NCBI GenBank assembly: GCA_016212185.1
Contig: JACRGX010000065.1
Span: forward strand, 1-59,489
Direction: 5' to 3'
DNA length: 59,489 nt
DNA from: Nitrospirota bacterium
GTDB taxonomy: Bacteria > Nitrospirota > Thermodesulfovibrionia > UBA6902 > DSMQ01
Below the pieces are notes generated by a model that saw nothing but the letters and a program-made list of their open reading frames with translations, was not told the DNA's origin and made no database searches. Positions 52,175 through 59,489 of this stretch are shown one piece after another; the first letter of the stretch is position 1, and each line of letters begins with the position of its first letter. The translations under genes and the position numbers were made by a program.

Positions 52175-52933
52175 TTACCTAATTCTTTCAAATTCCGTCT
52201 GAAATTTATATTTGTCAGTTCTGCCCAGAATCTTTGTGTATGCAATCGGTATGTCGTCAGAACTGAAAAAGAGCCTGTGAACAATAAGCGCTGCCGAGCC
52301 TTCGCCTAAGCCTAAATTCTTTGCATTATCTCCGGACGCCTGAGCCACCTCAATGGTTTGTATCATCTTAAATATTTTTCTGGTGCCTTTTTCCTGAAGC
52401 ACGGAATAAATTGAGCTGTGGGTAATGTCAAGTTTTTCAATAAAGGGAAGCATATTGTAGGGAATATAGGTTTCCTCAATGTATGCGGTTTCACCTCCGC
52501 TTGTTCTTTTACTCAGGATGTAGAATATCCTGTCATCGGTTTTTAAATATGCTGTTACATCAGGCGGCGCCTGTTGTACTCCTTTAAATAATATCTCCCT
52601 CTCCAAATGAGCTTCCCTGCCGAACATTTCTTCGGTAAGCCTTGTTTTCATGGCAAGCCCTACGACTGGAGATACAGAGCTGACAAAGGTCCCTTTGCCC
52701 TGAATTTTTGTAAGATAGCCGTCAGAGACGAGGTTAGTTACCGCCTGCCTGACTGTTATTTTGCTTACGTTATATTTTTTGCAGAGGTCTTCCTCAGTTG
52801 GAATCTGCTGTTCGGGCTGCCACTGCCCTGAGCTTATTTCCTCAAGAAATATTCTTGTGAGCTGGATATAAAGCTTTTCCTGATTCAGCCTGTCAATTAT
52901 TTTACCCTGATGTACTAATTGGCTATCTTGCAT
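52175..52933 (-). CDS. GntR/HutC-family regulator (UTRA domain), second copy
   Basis: This 252-residue paralog of 42855-43595 has the same winged-helix layout (SGQWQPEQQIPTEEDLCKKY, NVSKITVRQAVTNLVSDGYL, TKIQGKGTFV) and a UTRA domain. Its promoter carries the same core operator word as the first copy, so the two regulators may cross-control. The start codon lies only about 10 nt past the -10 box, implying an almost leaderless message or a second promoter. TauE module B follows. Confidence 0.92.
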   Translation of the reverse strand: MQDSQLVHQGKIIDRLNQEKLYIQLTRIFLEEISSGQWQPEQQIPTEEDLCKKYNVSKITVRQAVTNLVSDGYLTKIQGKGTFVSSVSPVVGLAMKTRLTEEMFGREAHLEREILFKGVQQAPPDVTAYLKTDDRIFYILSKRTSGGETAYIEETYIPYNMLPFIEKLDITHSSIYSVLQEKGTRKIFKMIQTIEVAQASGDNAKNLGLGEGSAALIVHRLFFSSDDIPIAYTKILGRTDKYKFQTEFERIR

Positions 52934-52941
52934 TGTGACAA

Positions 52942-52971
52942 TATAATATTATAATGATATGATGATGTCAA
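52942..52971 (-). promoter_or_regulatory. Promoter and operator of the second gntR
   Basis: On the minus strand TTGACA (52971-52966), 17 nt, TATTAT (52948-52943). The region includes TATAATATTATA (52942-52953), a perfect 12-bp palindrome. TATTATAATGATATG at 52947-52961 matches the first operator core with one change. Confidence 0.7.
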
Positions 52972-53063
52972 GAAAAAAATATATGAGTGGAGAAATCGAA
53001 AGAATCGTCATGTCTCGAAATCATTCGTGGCACAAAGAAGCATGAAAATACACCCTAAAAAAC

Positions 53064-53918
53064 TTATGGTTTGACTACAAGCACAGGGCAGGGAGCGTGC
53101 CCTATAACTTTTTCTGTAACGCTTCCCATGAGGAGTCTCTTTAATCCTGTCCGCCCGTGTGAGCCGAGGATTATTGTGTCAACTTTTTGTTTTTTTGCAA
53201 GGGCGGTAATTGCCTCGTATGCCACGTCTTCACGAACAAAAATCGCTGTTTTTATGCCGGATGCCTCAGCCAGTTTGCGGGCCTCCTCCACATATCCTTT
53301 TGCTTTCCTGATTAAGTCATCTGCAACCTCAGGGGCCTCAGCATAAAATTCTGCGGGGACGTCTATAACAGACAGGATATTCAGTTCCCCGCCGTATGAT
53401 TTAGCGAAGTCAATTGCTTTTTCAATTGCAGCCCTGCTGTATTTTGAGCCGTCAGTGGCAACAAGGATGTTCTGCCAGCCCACAAAGGTGTCTCTCGGAA
53501 TAACAAGGATGTCATTGCGGGTGTAGCCGATTACTCTTGCGGTTACGCTTCCCATAAGCGCTCTTTCAAGCCGGCGCAGTCCGCGCCTTCCCATTATTAT
53601 CAGGTCGCAGTTGTTAGTTTCTGCAAGGTTAACAATCTTTTCATATGGCTCGCCTTCCTCACAGACTGTTTTTATCAAAGCTTTTTCAGTCCTTGCCGCC
53701 TCTTCAGCCTTTGAAAGGGCATCTTCGCATGGTTTTCTTATGGATGCCATGACATCTCTAACCCCGGTTAAATCAAGGTCTCCGGTGTAAGGCGGAACAA
53801 CAGACACGACAGTTATCCAGCTTCCTTCATTCACAGCAAGCTTGAAGGATTCTTTCAGCGCATGGATGCTTGTTTCAGAGCCGTCAACGGCAACAAGCAG
53901 TTTTCTGTATCTCCCCAA
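53064..53918 (-). CDS. Tandem universal stress protein
   Basis: The 284-residue protein has two UspA domains. The first ends with the ATP motif G-RR-G-LRRLERALM-GS and the second with G-SH-G-RTGLKRLLM-GS, both intact; each half starts with a VAVDGSE or VATDGSK segment. It starts with TTG at 53918, 2 nt after the TauE stop, with AAGGTG close by, so it is coupled to module C TauE. It may bind ATP and regulate the permease or respond to the same stress. Confidence 0.93.
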   Translation of the reverse strand: MGRYRKLLVAVDGSETSIHALKESFKLAVNEGSWITVVSVVPPYTGDLDLTGVRDVMASIRKPCEDALSKAEEAARTEKALIKTVCEEGEPYEKIVNLAETNNCDLIIMGRRGLRRLERALMGSVTARVIGYTRNDILVIPRDTFVGWQNILVATDGSKYSRAAIEKAIDFAKSYGGELNILSVIDVPAEFYAEAPEVADDLIRKAKGYVEEARKLAEASGIKTAIFVREDVAYEAITALAKKQKVDTIILGSHGRTGLKRLLMGSVTEKVIGHAPCPVLVVKP

Positions 53919-53919
53919 A

Positions 53920-55011
53920 CTACACCTTTCCGTGCTCTAAAGCCGCTCCTGCATGCTGAAGCCTCTCAACCCTGCGTCCCTGCCACATGGCTTTAAGGAC
54001 TATAAAGGCGCCGAGTACAAGGGCGAAAATCATTATACCAAAACTTACATTTTTTAATGTCTTTGTTAAAGCATCGCTAAGTGTTTGTATCAGGCCAAGC
54101 TGGGACAGATAAACAGGGACCATAAGGGCGCGGCTGAAAAGGACGATAACCATGATTAATCCCATTACTACCTTTATCATATGAGGTTTAACATAGGTTG
54201 TGCCTATTGCGCCAAGCTGAATGCCGAATAAAGAACCGGCAAGGATAATCATGGCGAGGCGTATGTCAACCAGTCCGTGCATTGCGTATTTTAATGAACC
54301 GCCTAATCCCATGACAAACGCAATTACAAGTTCTGTGGCTGAAGCCATCAGGCTGGGCGCCCCGAGAACATAAATCATTGAAGGGACACCGATAAAACCG
54401 CCTACTGCAATGGTTGCTGCAAGCATTCCGGTTGCAAAACCGAGTGGAATCGTGAAGAGCACTGAAACCTTTGCATTCAGACTCTTAAAGTAAACCATTG
54501 TACCCGGAATATTTATGGATTGCACCCGGCGCGCAAGTTTTGTGAGTTTTTCTTCTTCATTGGTGTTTCCAGATTTGTAAGTTTTCCATGCATCCAGTAA
54601 TACAAAACTGCCCACAATTGCAAGAATTACTACAAATGCCGCGCTGACATAGAGGTTGGACCCTGCATCGCCGAAATTTTTCTTTATATTTTCCTGTATC
54701 TGCGCGCCGTAAAGGACGCCTGCTTCTGCAGATATTCCAAGTACGATGCCGAGTTTTACATCAACCTGCCCGTATTTTGCGCGTTTAAGCGCACCGATGA
54801 GGGCCTTGGGAAATTTGTGGCACATATTGCTTGCGACTGCCACGAGTCCGGGCACTCCAAGGCTCATCATGGCGGGTGTAAGCACAAATGCGCCGCCTGA
54901 GCCGATAAATCCGCTTACAAGACCTCCGACAAATCCTACAATAAACAGGTAGGCAACAGTCATTACATCAAGATTGATGAAATTAGCTGCCTCCTTGACC
55001 ATATCATGCAT
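53920..55011 (-). CDS. TauE/SafE-family anion permease, module C
   Basis: This 363-residue, eight-to-nine-span protein has the TauE halves GFIGSGGAFVLTPAMMSLGV and AVGGFIGVPSMIYVLGAPSL, with a cytoplasmic loop (YKSGNTNEEEKLTKLARRVQ). It starts 2 nt after the small membrane gene and is followed by the tandem USP. An internal ATG at 55002 is possible. It is closer in length and loop plan to module B than to module A. Confidence 0.88.
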   Translation of the reverse strand: MHDMVKEAANFINLDVMTVAYLFIVGFVGGLVSGFIGSGGAFVLTPAMMSLGVPGLVAVASNMCHKFPKALIGALKRAKYGQVDVKLGIVLGISAEAGVLYGAQIQENIKKNFGDAGSNLYVSAAFVVILAIVGSFVLLDAWKTYKSGNTNEEEKLTKLARRVQSINIPGTMVYFKSLNAKVSVLFTIPLGFATGMLAATIAVGGFIGVPSMIYVLGAPSLMASATELVIAFVMGLGGSLKYAMHGLVDIRLAMIILAGSLFGIQLGAIGTTYVKPHMIKVVMGLIMVIVLFSRALMVPVYLSQLGLIQTLSDALTKTLKNVSFGIMIFALVLGAFIVLKAMWQGRRVERLQHAGAALEHGKV

Positions 55012-55012
55012 G

Positions 55013-55258
55013 TTACTTTACCTCCCTTTTCTTTTTTGCAGCCTCTACCCCAAGCACAGTCCAGAAATGTCCTGTAAATGAACCGTGGACAAACGAAAAG
55101 GCAAATGCCGTAGCTACCAGCAAAAACGCATATGCGCCTCCGTGACCAAAGTAGTTGTTAAGAAAATCCTGATTTAAAAGAAGCGCTGCATACATTCCGA
55201 CTGAAATAATTCCCATGAGTGTCATTCCCGCATAGGGCTTTTTCTTTTTCTCTGACAT
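55013..55258 (-). CDS. Two-span small membrane protein of TauE module C
   Basis: The 81-residue protein has a basic N-tail (SEKKKKPYAG), spans at about 11-30 and 40-60, a Phe/His-rich second span (FSFVHGSFTGHFWTVLGVEA) and a Lys-rich tail. The function is not known. GGAGGAG fixes ATG 55258; the longer in-frame start at 55279 lacks a site. It is packed against TauE module C. Confidence 0.75.
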   Translation of the reverse strand: MSEKKKKPYAGMTLMGIISVGMYAALLLNQDFLNNYFGHGGAYAFLLVATAFAFSFVHGSFTGHFWTVLGVEAAKKKREVK

Positions 55259-55283
55259 CTCTCCTCCATCTTTCTTCATAGAA

Positions 55284-55478
55284 TTAATTGCTTCCTACGG
55301 CTGAATTGACTGCAATCTTTGATACATATTCACCACTGGATTTTTTGCTGATTTTTTTGTGAGGGGGCTCTTCTTCCTGCATAAACTGCTTTGCCGTTTC
55401 AAATTCCCCGGCTTCGGCAAAGGTAACGGCAAACATTGCATTCTCAAATTTTTTGAATATGCTTTTGAGTGTTTTCAT
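55284..55478 (-). CDS. Small FAEAG-motif protein
   Basis: The 64-residue protein reads MKTLKSIFKKFENAMFAVTF, then AEAGEFETAKQFMQEEE and a Lys/Ser-rich tail. No family is recognised. Residues 14-30 match the tail of the receiver at 35377 and an internal segment of the stress-type protein just upstream. AAGGAGG precedes the ATG. It looks like a free-standing copy of an interaction motif and lies between the USP-like gene and the small membrane gene in one run. Confidence 0.75.
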   Translation of the reverse strand: MKTLKSIFKKFENAMFAVTFAEAGEFETAKQFMQEEEPPHKKISKKSSGEYVSKIAVNSAVGSN

Positions 55479-55504
55479 TTCGCTTCCTCCTTTTTAACCT
55501 GTAC

Positions 55505-55990
55505 CTATGCCTCTGCCTTTGCAGGCGCTGACATGGCTACGACAGGTTTTGTTATGTTTTTGAGTAATTTTTTAAAGTCAACCCCTTTTTTATCGTCTGA
55601 AAGATTCGGGCTTAAAAGGACCATATCAATGAACGGCCTATTTTTAAGAAAATCCTTAATTGCCGTTATCGTGTCATTAAATGCTGTCCGGTAAATGAGC
55701 GATATGGAATTCTTCCCGCATGTTTCAACAAATTTTTTAATCTTGATTTCTGCAGCTTCTTTAATTTTTTCTTCCTGCTCATGCAGGAGCCATTTAACAG
55801 TCTCCGTATCTCCTGCCTCTGCAAATGCAACCGCAGCCATTGTGTCTTCAAGGGTGATCAATGCCTGTTTGCCGTAAACCATTAATACCGCAATCCCGGC
55901 ATTAAGAGTTTTGGCAAGCTCTACCGCATAAGAAAATCCGTTATCGCAGTCTTCACCTCCCTTTGTTACAAATAAGATTTTTTCTTGCAT
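55505..55990 (-). CDS. USP-like protein with inserted FAEAG motif
   Basis: The 161-residue protein has a UspA-like order: ILFVTKGGEDCDNGFSYAVE, a strand AGIAVLMVYG, and late IDMVLLSPNL and PVVAMSA. It lacks the G2xG9xGS ATP motif. Residues 47-75 (TLEDTMAAVAFAEAGDTETV) hold the FAEAG motif, followed by a charged helix. It is first in the run 55990 to 53064. GGAGGG precedes the ATG, and a candidate sigma-54 promoter lies about 40 nt upstream. Confidence 0.8.
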   Translation of the reverse strand: MQEKILFVTKGGEDCDNGFSYAVELAKTLNAGIAVLMVYGKQALITLEDTMAAVAFAEAGDTETVKWLLHEQEEKIKEAAEIKIKKFVETCGKNSISLIYRTAFNDTITAIKDFLKNRPFIDMVLLSPNLSDDKKGVDFKKLLKNITKPVVAMSAPAKAEA

Positions 55991-56027
55991 GTATTCCCTC
56001 CTTAAATTGAACTTCTACATAGGTAAT

Positions 56028-56044
56028 AGAAAGAAGCATGCCAG
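56028..56044 (-). promoter_or_regulatory. Candidate sigma-54 promoter of TauE module C
   Basis: On the minus strand CTGGCATG-N4-TTTCT has the -24 GG and a near-miss -12 (TC for GC). It starts the run that follows the sigma-54 activator gene. The other candidate, at 24837-24852, also begins CTGGCATG. Confidence 0.3.
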
Positions 56045-56253
56045 CTCATAACTTATTGGAATTAAATGGAAAGCTATTTTTTGACGCTTAAATTATTGTT
56101 TCAAATATGAACGCAGGTGAACGGTTTTATCACTAACATCATGAAAGGAGTTATAGATTTAATTACCTTGCAGACTTTTTGTTGAGGAGGAATTTTTACG
56201 AAAAAAACTTTACGTTGAAGGAAGATAATGGAATCTAATGCTTCGGAATGTTA

Positions 56254-57582
56254 TTACTTTTTAAGTATCCGCCAGAGGCTTGTCCTTGAGATGCCCAGAA
56301 GGTCAGCCGCTTTTGCTCTGTTGTTCTCCACAAACTCAAGCACTTTTTCTGCATATTCTTTATTTATCTCGTCAATTGTTTTTATTTTTTTAGGGGTGAT
56401 TGTTTCAACCTGAAATAACTTTATGCTCTGGGGAAGGCTCTCAGGCATTATACGGGAGGTTTTCTCCAGAATAAGGGCCCGCTCAATAATATTTTCAAGC
56501 TCCCTGACATTGCCCGGAAAATTATATGCCATGAGCATATCTATCGCTTCTTTGCCGAAACCGCTTATCTTTTTATTTACCTTTTTAGAATGTTTTTCTA
56601 AAAAATGATTGCTGAGCGGGACAATATCTTCCCTTCTTTCCCGTAGCGGAGGTATATGAATATCCATGACATTGAGCCTGTAAAATAAATCCTCTCTGAA
56701 CTTTCCGTCGGATACGAGCGTATTGATATTCTGATTTGTTGCGGCAATGAACCTTACGTCAACCTTGATTTGCCTTGTGCCGCCTACGCGCAGGAATTCT
56801 TTATCCTCAATTACCTTAAGCAGTTTTGCCTGCAGGGCTGTTGACATCTCCGCTATCTCATCAAGAAATAATGTGCCGGTGTTTGCAATTTCAATAAGTC
56901 CCTGTTTAGTGGCGACGGCGCCGGTGAAGGCCCCTTTTTCATGTCCGAAAAGTTCGCTTGCAAGAAGTTCTTCCGTAAAGATTGCGCAATTTACCGCCAA
57001 AAAAGGTTTTTCTTTGCGGGGACCTGTGTAGTGGATGAGCTTTGCTATAAGCCCTTTGCCTGTGCCGCTCTCTCCGGTCAGCAAGACATTGCAGTCAGAA
57101 TTTGTTATGCTGTTTACAATCTCTACCACCCTTTTTATCACCCTGCTTTTTGCTATGAAAGGGTAATCCCTGCCTATCCCCAGAGAAACTTTAAGGGCTA
57201 TGTTTTCTTTTTGTAAGGTTTTTTTTTCCTGAATTTTTTTGATTTTAAGGCTCAGCTCATCCAGATTAAAGGGCTTGGTGATGTAGTCAAATGCGCCTTT
57301 TTTCATTGCCTCAACCGCAGATTCAATACTGCCAAAACCTGTGATTATTATTACATCAGTGGCGGGATAGTTGTCTTTTACCTTGCCGAGAAGCGTTATG
57401 CCGTCCATGCCGGGCATTTTTATGTCGGCAATGAGAATGTCAAACTCCTCTTTCTCAAGTTTATTGAAGGCTTCAATGCCGTTTTTTACGCCTGTTACGG
57501 CATAGCCCTCTTTTTCCAGAGCATACTTAAGGTGTTTTAGTGTTATCTCTTCGTCTTCTGCAATCAGGATATTAAGGTTCAT
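56254..57582 (-). CDS. NtrC-family sigma-54-dependent response regulator
   Basis: The 442-residue activator has a receiver with D53 (IADIKMPG) and an AAA+ domain with Walker A GESGTGKG (170-177). The sigma-54 contact loop GAFTGA lies near 234, followed by the ATPase sensor segments and a Fis-type helix-turn-helix at the end (ENNRAKAADLLGISRTSLWR). It overlaps the kinase upstream by ATGA, so they are a coupled pair. The next genes downstream form TauE module C, its likely target. Confidence 0.95.
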   Translation of the reverse strand: MNLNILIAEDEEITLKHLKYALEKEGYAVTGVKNGIEAFNKLEKEEFDILIADIKMPGMDGITLLGKVKDNYPATDVIIITGFGSIESAVEAMKKGAFDYITKPFNLDELSLKIKKIQEKKTLQKENIALKVSLGIGRDYPFIAKSRVIKRVVEIVNSITNSDCNVLLTGESGTGKGLIAKLIHYTGPRKEKPFLAVNCAIFTEELLASELFGHEKGAFTGAVATKQGLIEIANTGTLFLDEIAEMSTALQAKLLKVIEDKEFLRVGGTRQIKVDVRFIAATNQNINTLVSDGKFREDLFYRLNVMDIHIPPLRERREDIVPLSNHFLEKHSKKVNKKISGFGKEAIDMLMAYNFPGNVRELENIIERALILEKTSRIMPESLPQSIKLFQVETITPKKIKTIDEINKEYAEKVLEFVENNRAKAADLLGISRTSLWRILKK

Positions 57583-59147
57583 TGTTCTTTCGGCAGTATT
57601 ATAGTGAAAGTAGTTTTCTTGTCAGGTTCGCTCACGACATCTATTTTACCATTATGCTTTTTTATTATGTTGTAAGCAATCGCCAGTCCTAACCCTGTGC
57701 CTTTTTCCTTTGTGGTAAAAAACGGGTCAAAAATTCTTGATATATCTTTCGGCTGGATGCCCCTGCCTGTGTCAGTGATTTTAATTTGTACGCCGGTGTT
57801 GACGGCATCCATTCTGATATCCAGCAAGCCCTTGCCTTCCATCGCATCAACGGCATTGATGAAAAGATTTATAAAGACCTGCTCCATGAGATGCCTGTCT
57901 GCAGGGAGTTCAATGTTTTCAGGGGCAGCAAGATTGTACTGTACATCTGACATCTCGCCCGACGTCTGCATTTGATTAAGCACGTCATGGACCAGATGGA
58001 CTATGTTGATTTTTTTGAGTTCAGGGCCTTTTTCCCTGGCAAACTCAAGGAGGTCGCTGACTATCCTTTTCACCCGGAGCGTTTGCGAAGCAATGTCCCT
58101 GACGCTTTCAGTGATTACTTCAGGGCAGGCTTCCGACTCTATTACCTGGTCTATTTCTTTTGATAATATCTGAGACGCAAGGTAAATATTATTAAGCGGG
58201 TTGTTAAGTTCATGGGCCACCCCGGATGCAAGCGTTCCTATGGATGCCAGTTTCCTGCTTTGGAGCAGTTCCTCATTTTTTCTGTTAAGCTCCTCATCCC
58301 GTGCAATCAGATCTGCCTTCATTTTGTTAAAGGTCTTAATCAGCAAGCCTATCTCGTCCTGTTTTTCCGGAATTTTCAGAGATGAGAAGTGCCCTTTGCC
58401 TGTCTCTTCAATTGCATCGGAAAGAATTTTCAGGCGCTTCACAGTGCTCTGACTTATCCCGAACAACGCCCACAACCCCACAAAAATAAACATCGGGAAA
58501 AGGATTAATGCCGTGGTCTGCGATACGACCATTGCTTTGTCTACCTTTTCTCTTGCCGACTTATCCATGTCATTAGATATGGTCAGTATTTCTTCCCCGT
58601 CTTTTCTTATGGCGGTCATCTCGGTATTCAATTCCTGAAGGTTTTTAATTATTGAATCCTCTTCACGCAGTAAAAAGGTCTTTTTTAAAAGTTCTGCGGT
58701 TATGATAGGGCGTTCAAAAAATGTAGATTCAATCAGTTCAAAAAAAACAGAATACCGGGAATTTAAAGGTTTAAGCTTTGCTAATCTATCCCGAACTTCA
58801 TAGAAGATGGCTTCAATATGGTTAAACTTCTGCTCATATTCGTCAATTTTTTTCTCAAGTACGAGCAGGTAGTTGTTTTTATAAGCGCTTTTGCCCTGAT
58901 TAAGAAGAAGCTTTATATCATTTAAATAAGTATGAACTTTTTCAACAGCGCTGACGTCCATGTAAAGGAAAAAGTTCTTTTCATGACGTCTGAGCTGCAG
59001 GGATTTGCTTCTGAGGTTGTCGGATAGTTCAAGGTAATGTATCTCTTTTCTGATTTCAATGAAGCTGACAAAGCCAAAGATCATAATGACGACAATAATT
59101 ATTGAGCTTGTGAGAAAGCCGAGGATTATCTTTTTCTTCAAAGACAT
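57579..59147 (-). CDS. Membrane sensor histidine kinase paired with the sigma-54 activator
   Basis: The 522-residue kinase has TM1 (about 8-28) and a helical external sensor with LQLRRHEKNFFLYMDVSAVE, the same RRxEKNxxLY motif as the kinase at 37087. TM2 (about 210-232), HAMP and HisKA with LASGVAHELNNPLNNIYLA follow. The complete ATPase has NLFINAVDAMEGKG, DTGRGIQPKDI and GTGLGLAIAYNI. It is coupled to the NtrC-type regulator. The ligand is unknown; 4HB/HBM sensors often bind organic acids. Confidence 0.94.
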   Translation of the reverse strand: MSLKKKIILGFLTSSIIIVVIMIFGFVSFIEIRKEIHYLELSDNLRSKSLQLRRHEKNFFLYMDVSAVEKVHTYLNDIKLLLNQGKSAYKNNYLLVLEKKIDEYEQKFNHIEAIFYEVRDRLAKLKPLNSRYSVFFELIESTFFERPIITAELLKKTFLLREEDSIIKNLQELNTEMTAIRKDGEEILTISNDMDKSAREKVDKAMVVSQTTALILFPMFIFVGLWALFGISQSTVKRLKILSDAIEETGKGHFSSLKIPEKQDEIGLLIKTFNKMKADLIARDEELNRKNEELLQSRKLASIGTLASGVAHELNNPLNNIYLASQILSKEIDQVIESEACPEVITESVRDIASQTLRVKRIVSDLLEFAREKGPELKKINIVHLVHDVLNQMQTSGEMSDVQYNLAAPENIELPADRHLMEQVFINLFINAVDAMEGKGLLDIRMDAVNTGVQIKITDTGRGIQPKDISRIFDPFFTTKEKGTGLGLAIAYNIIKKHNGKIDVVSEPDKKTTFTIILPKEQ

Positions 59148-59213
59148 GGTGAGTTATTTTATCACTAAAAGATGGAAAAAGAAAAATATAGAGGATAATT
59201 TATAGGGAATTTG

Positions 59214-59489
59214 TCAGGAGTTTACCACAAACACGGGGCAGGGGGCTTGGTTAATAACTTTTTCCACGACATGATCGCCCAAGAACCTGCTTATCCAGTT
59301 CCGTCTGCGGCGCGCTCCCATGATGATGATGTCGCACCTTTCTTCTTCGGCAACTTCTACGATTTTCCTATGAATATCACCTTCTTCAAGGCGTGTTTTT
59401 ATCAATGCTCCTTCGGTGTCTGCAATGGAATTCATTTCAGCGATTTCTCTTTTGCAATTGCTGTTTAATACATCTTCAATGTTTTTTAC
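59214..59489 (-). CDS. Universal stress protein, C-terminal part (cut by window edge)
   Basis: The frame is open to the window edge. The visible 91 residues include LIKTRLEEGDIHRKIVEVAE, CDIIIMGARRRRNWISRFLG and VVEKVINQAPCPVFVV, the end of a UspA domain. The ATP loop is degenerate: the second Gly is Arg and the final GS is GD, so ATP binding is doubtful. A Met at 59435 is internal, not a start. Confidence 0.8.
   Translation of the reverse strand, partial: VKNIEDVLNSNCKREIAEMNSIADTEGALIKTRLEEGDIHRKIVEVAEEERCDIIIMGARRRRNWISRFLGDHVVEKVINQAPCPVFVVNS

Noticed and set aside
53022-53040. GTGGCACAAAGAAGCAT as a plus-strand sigma-54 promoter
   Set aside because: GG to GC spacing is one base short and no plus-strand gene follows.
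56130-56228. Small plus-strand gene behind GAGGAGG near 56181-56188
   Set aside because: The codon at the right spacing is ACG and the frame stops after a few codons; at most a dead start.

Overview
The window looks like a chromosomal segment of an uncultured anaerobic or microaerophilic Gram-negative bacterium, most like a Nitrospirota (Thermodesulfovibrionia-type) or a deltaproteobacterial lineage. The evidence is the gene mix: ferredoxin-fused EtfA, NhaD, several TauE/SafE permeases, many two-component systems with HAMP/4HB sensors, a PEP-CTERM protein, DsbA-like and lipoprotein genes, and abundant interspersed palindromic repeats. The taxonomic guess rests on gene style only.

Left part (1-19.6 kb) is housekeeping broken up by three paralogous TMTC-like membrane proteins (GT-C fold plus TPRs; 1-698, 2650-4677, 8848-11115). 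Between them lie a GspE/PilB ATPase, pgeF, a CBS protein, tsaE, nadK, a type-4 uracil-DNA glycosylase, a HIT protein, a DsbA-like thioredoxin, mutS, tRNA-Gln(CUG), tRNA-Glu(CUC), leuB, a lipoprotein, asd and mtaD. The mtaD leader has the layout of a transcription attenuator.

Middle part (19.6-33.2 kb): an ECF sigma / anti-sigma / DUF3106 operon and a divergent EF-hand protein share an RpoE-like promoter motif. Next come a repeat-rich PEP-CTERM surface protein with a small lipoprotein, fabD, two decayed genes, etfBA, a PAS protein, small proteins, a wrecked REP-associated transposase that split a 99-bp duplication of the acs 3' end, and acs itself.

Right part (33.2-59.5 kb) is almost all minus strand and reads as one large anion-transport and signalling island. 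Three TauE/SafE permeases each sit with a different small membrane protein. A GntR-CBS-DASS transporter-LCIB-type (theta) carbonic anhydrase-NhaD cluster lies opposite an unusual PEP-synthase-like protein. Four sensor kinases or kinase-like proteins, five response regulators (one sigma-54 activator) and four universal-stress-type proteins complete it. Two paralogous GntR/UTRA regulators carry nearly the same operator in consensus promoters, which ties two of the transport clusters into one candidate regulon. A short FAE(A/E)G motif recurs in three otherwise unrelated proteins of this island.

Throughout the window, palindromic and stuttering word-like repeats sit in intergenic gaps and also inside genes, where they are read in frame (uracil glycosylase, PEP-synthase-like, EtfA linker, TMTC paralogs) or supply start or stop codons.
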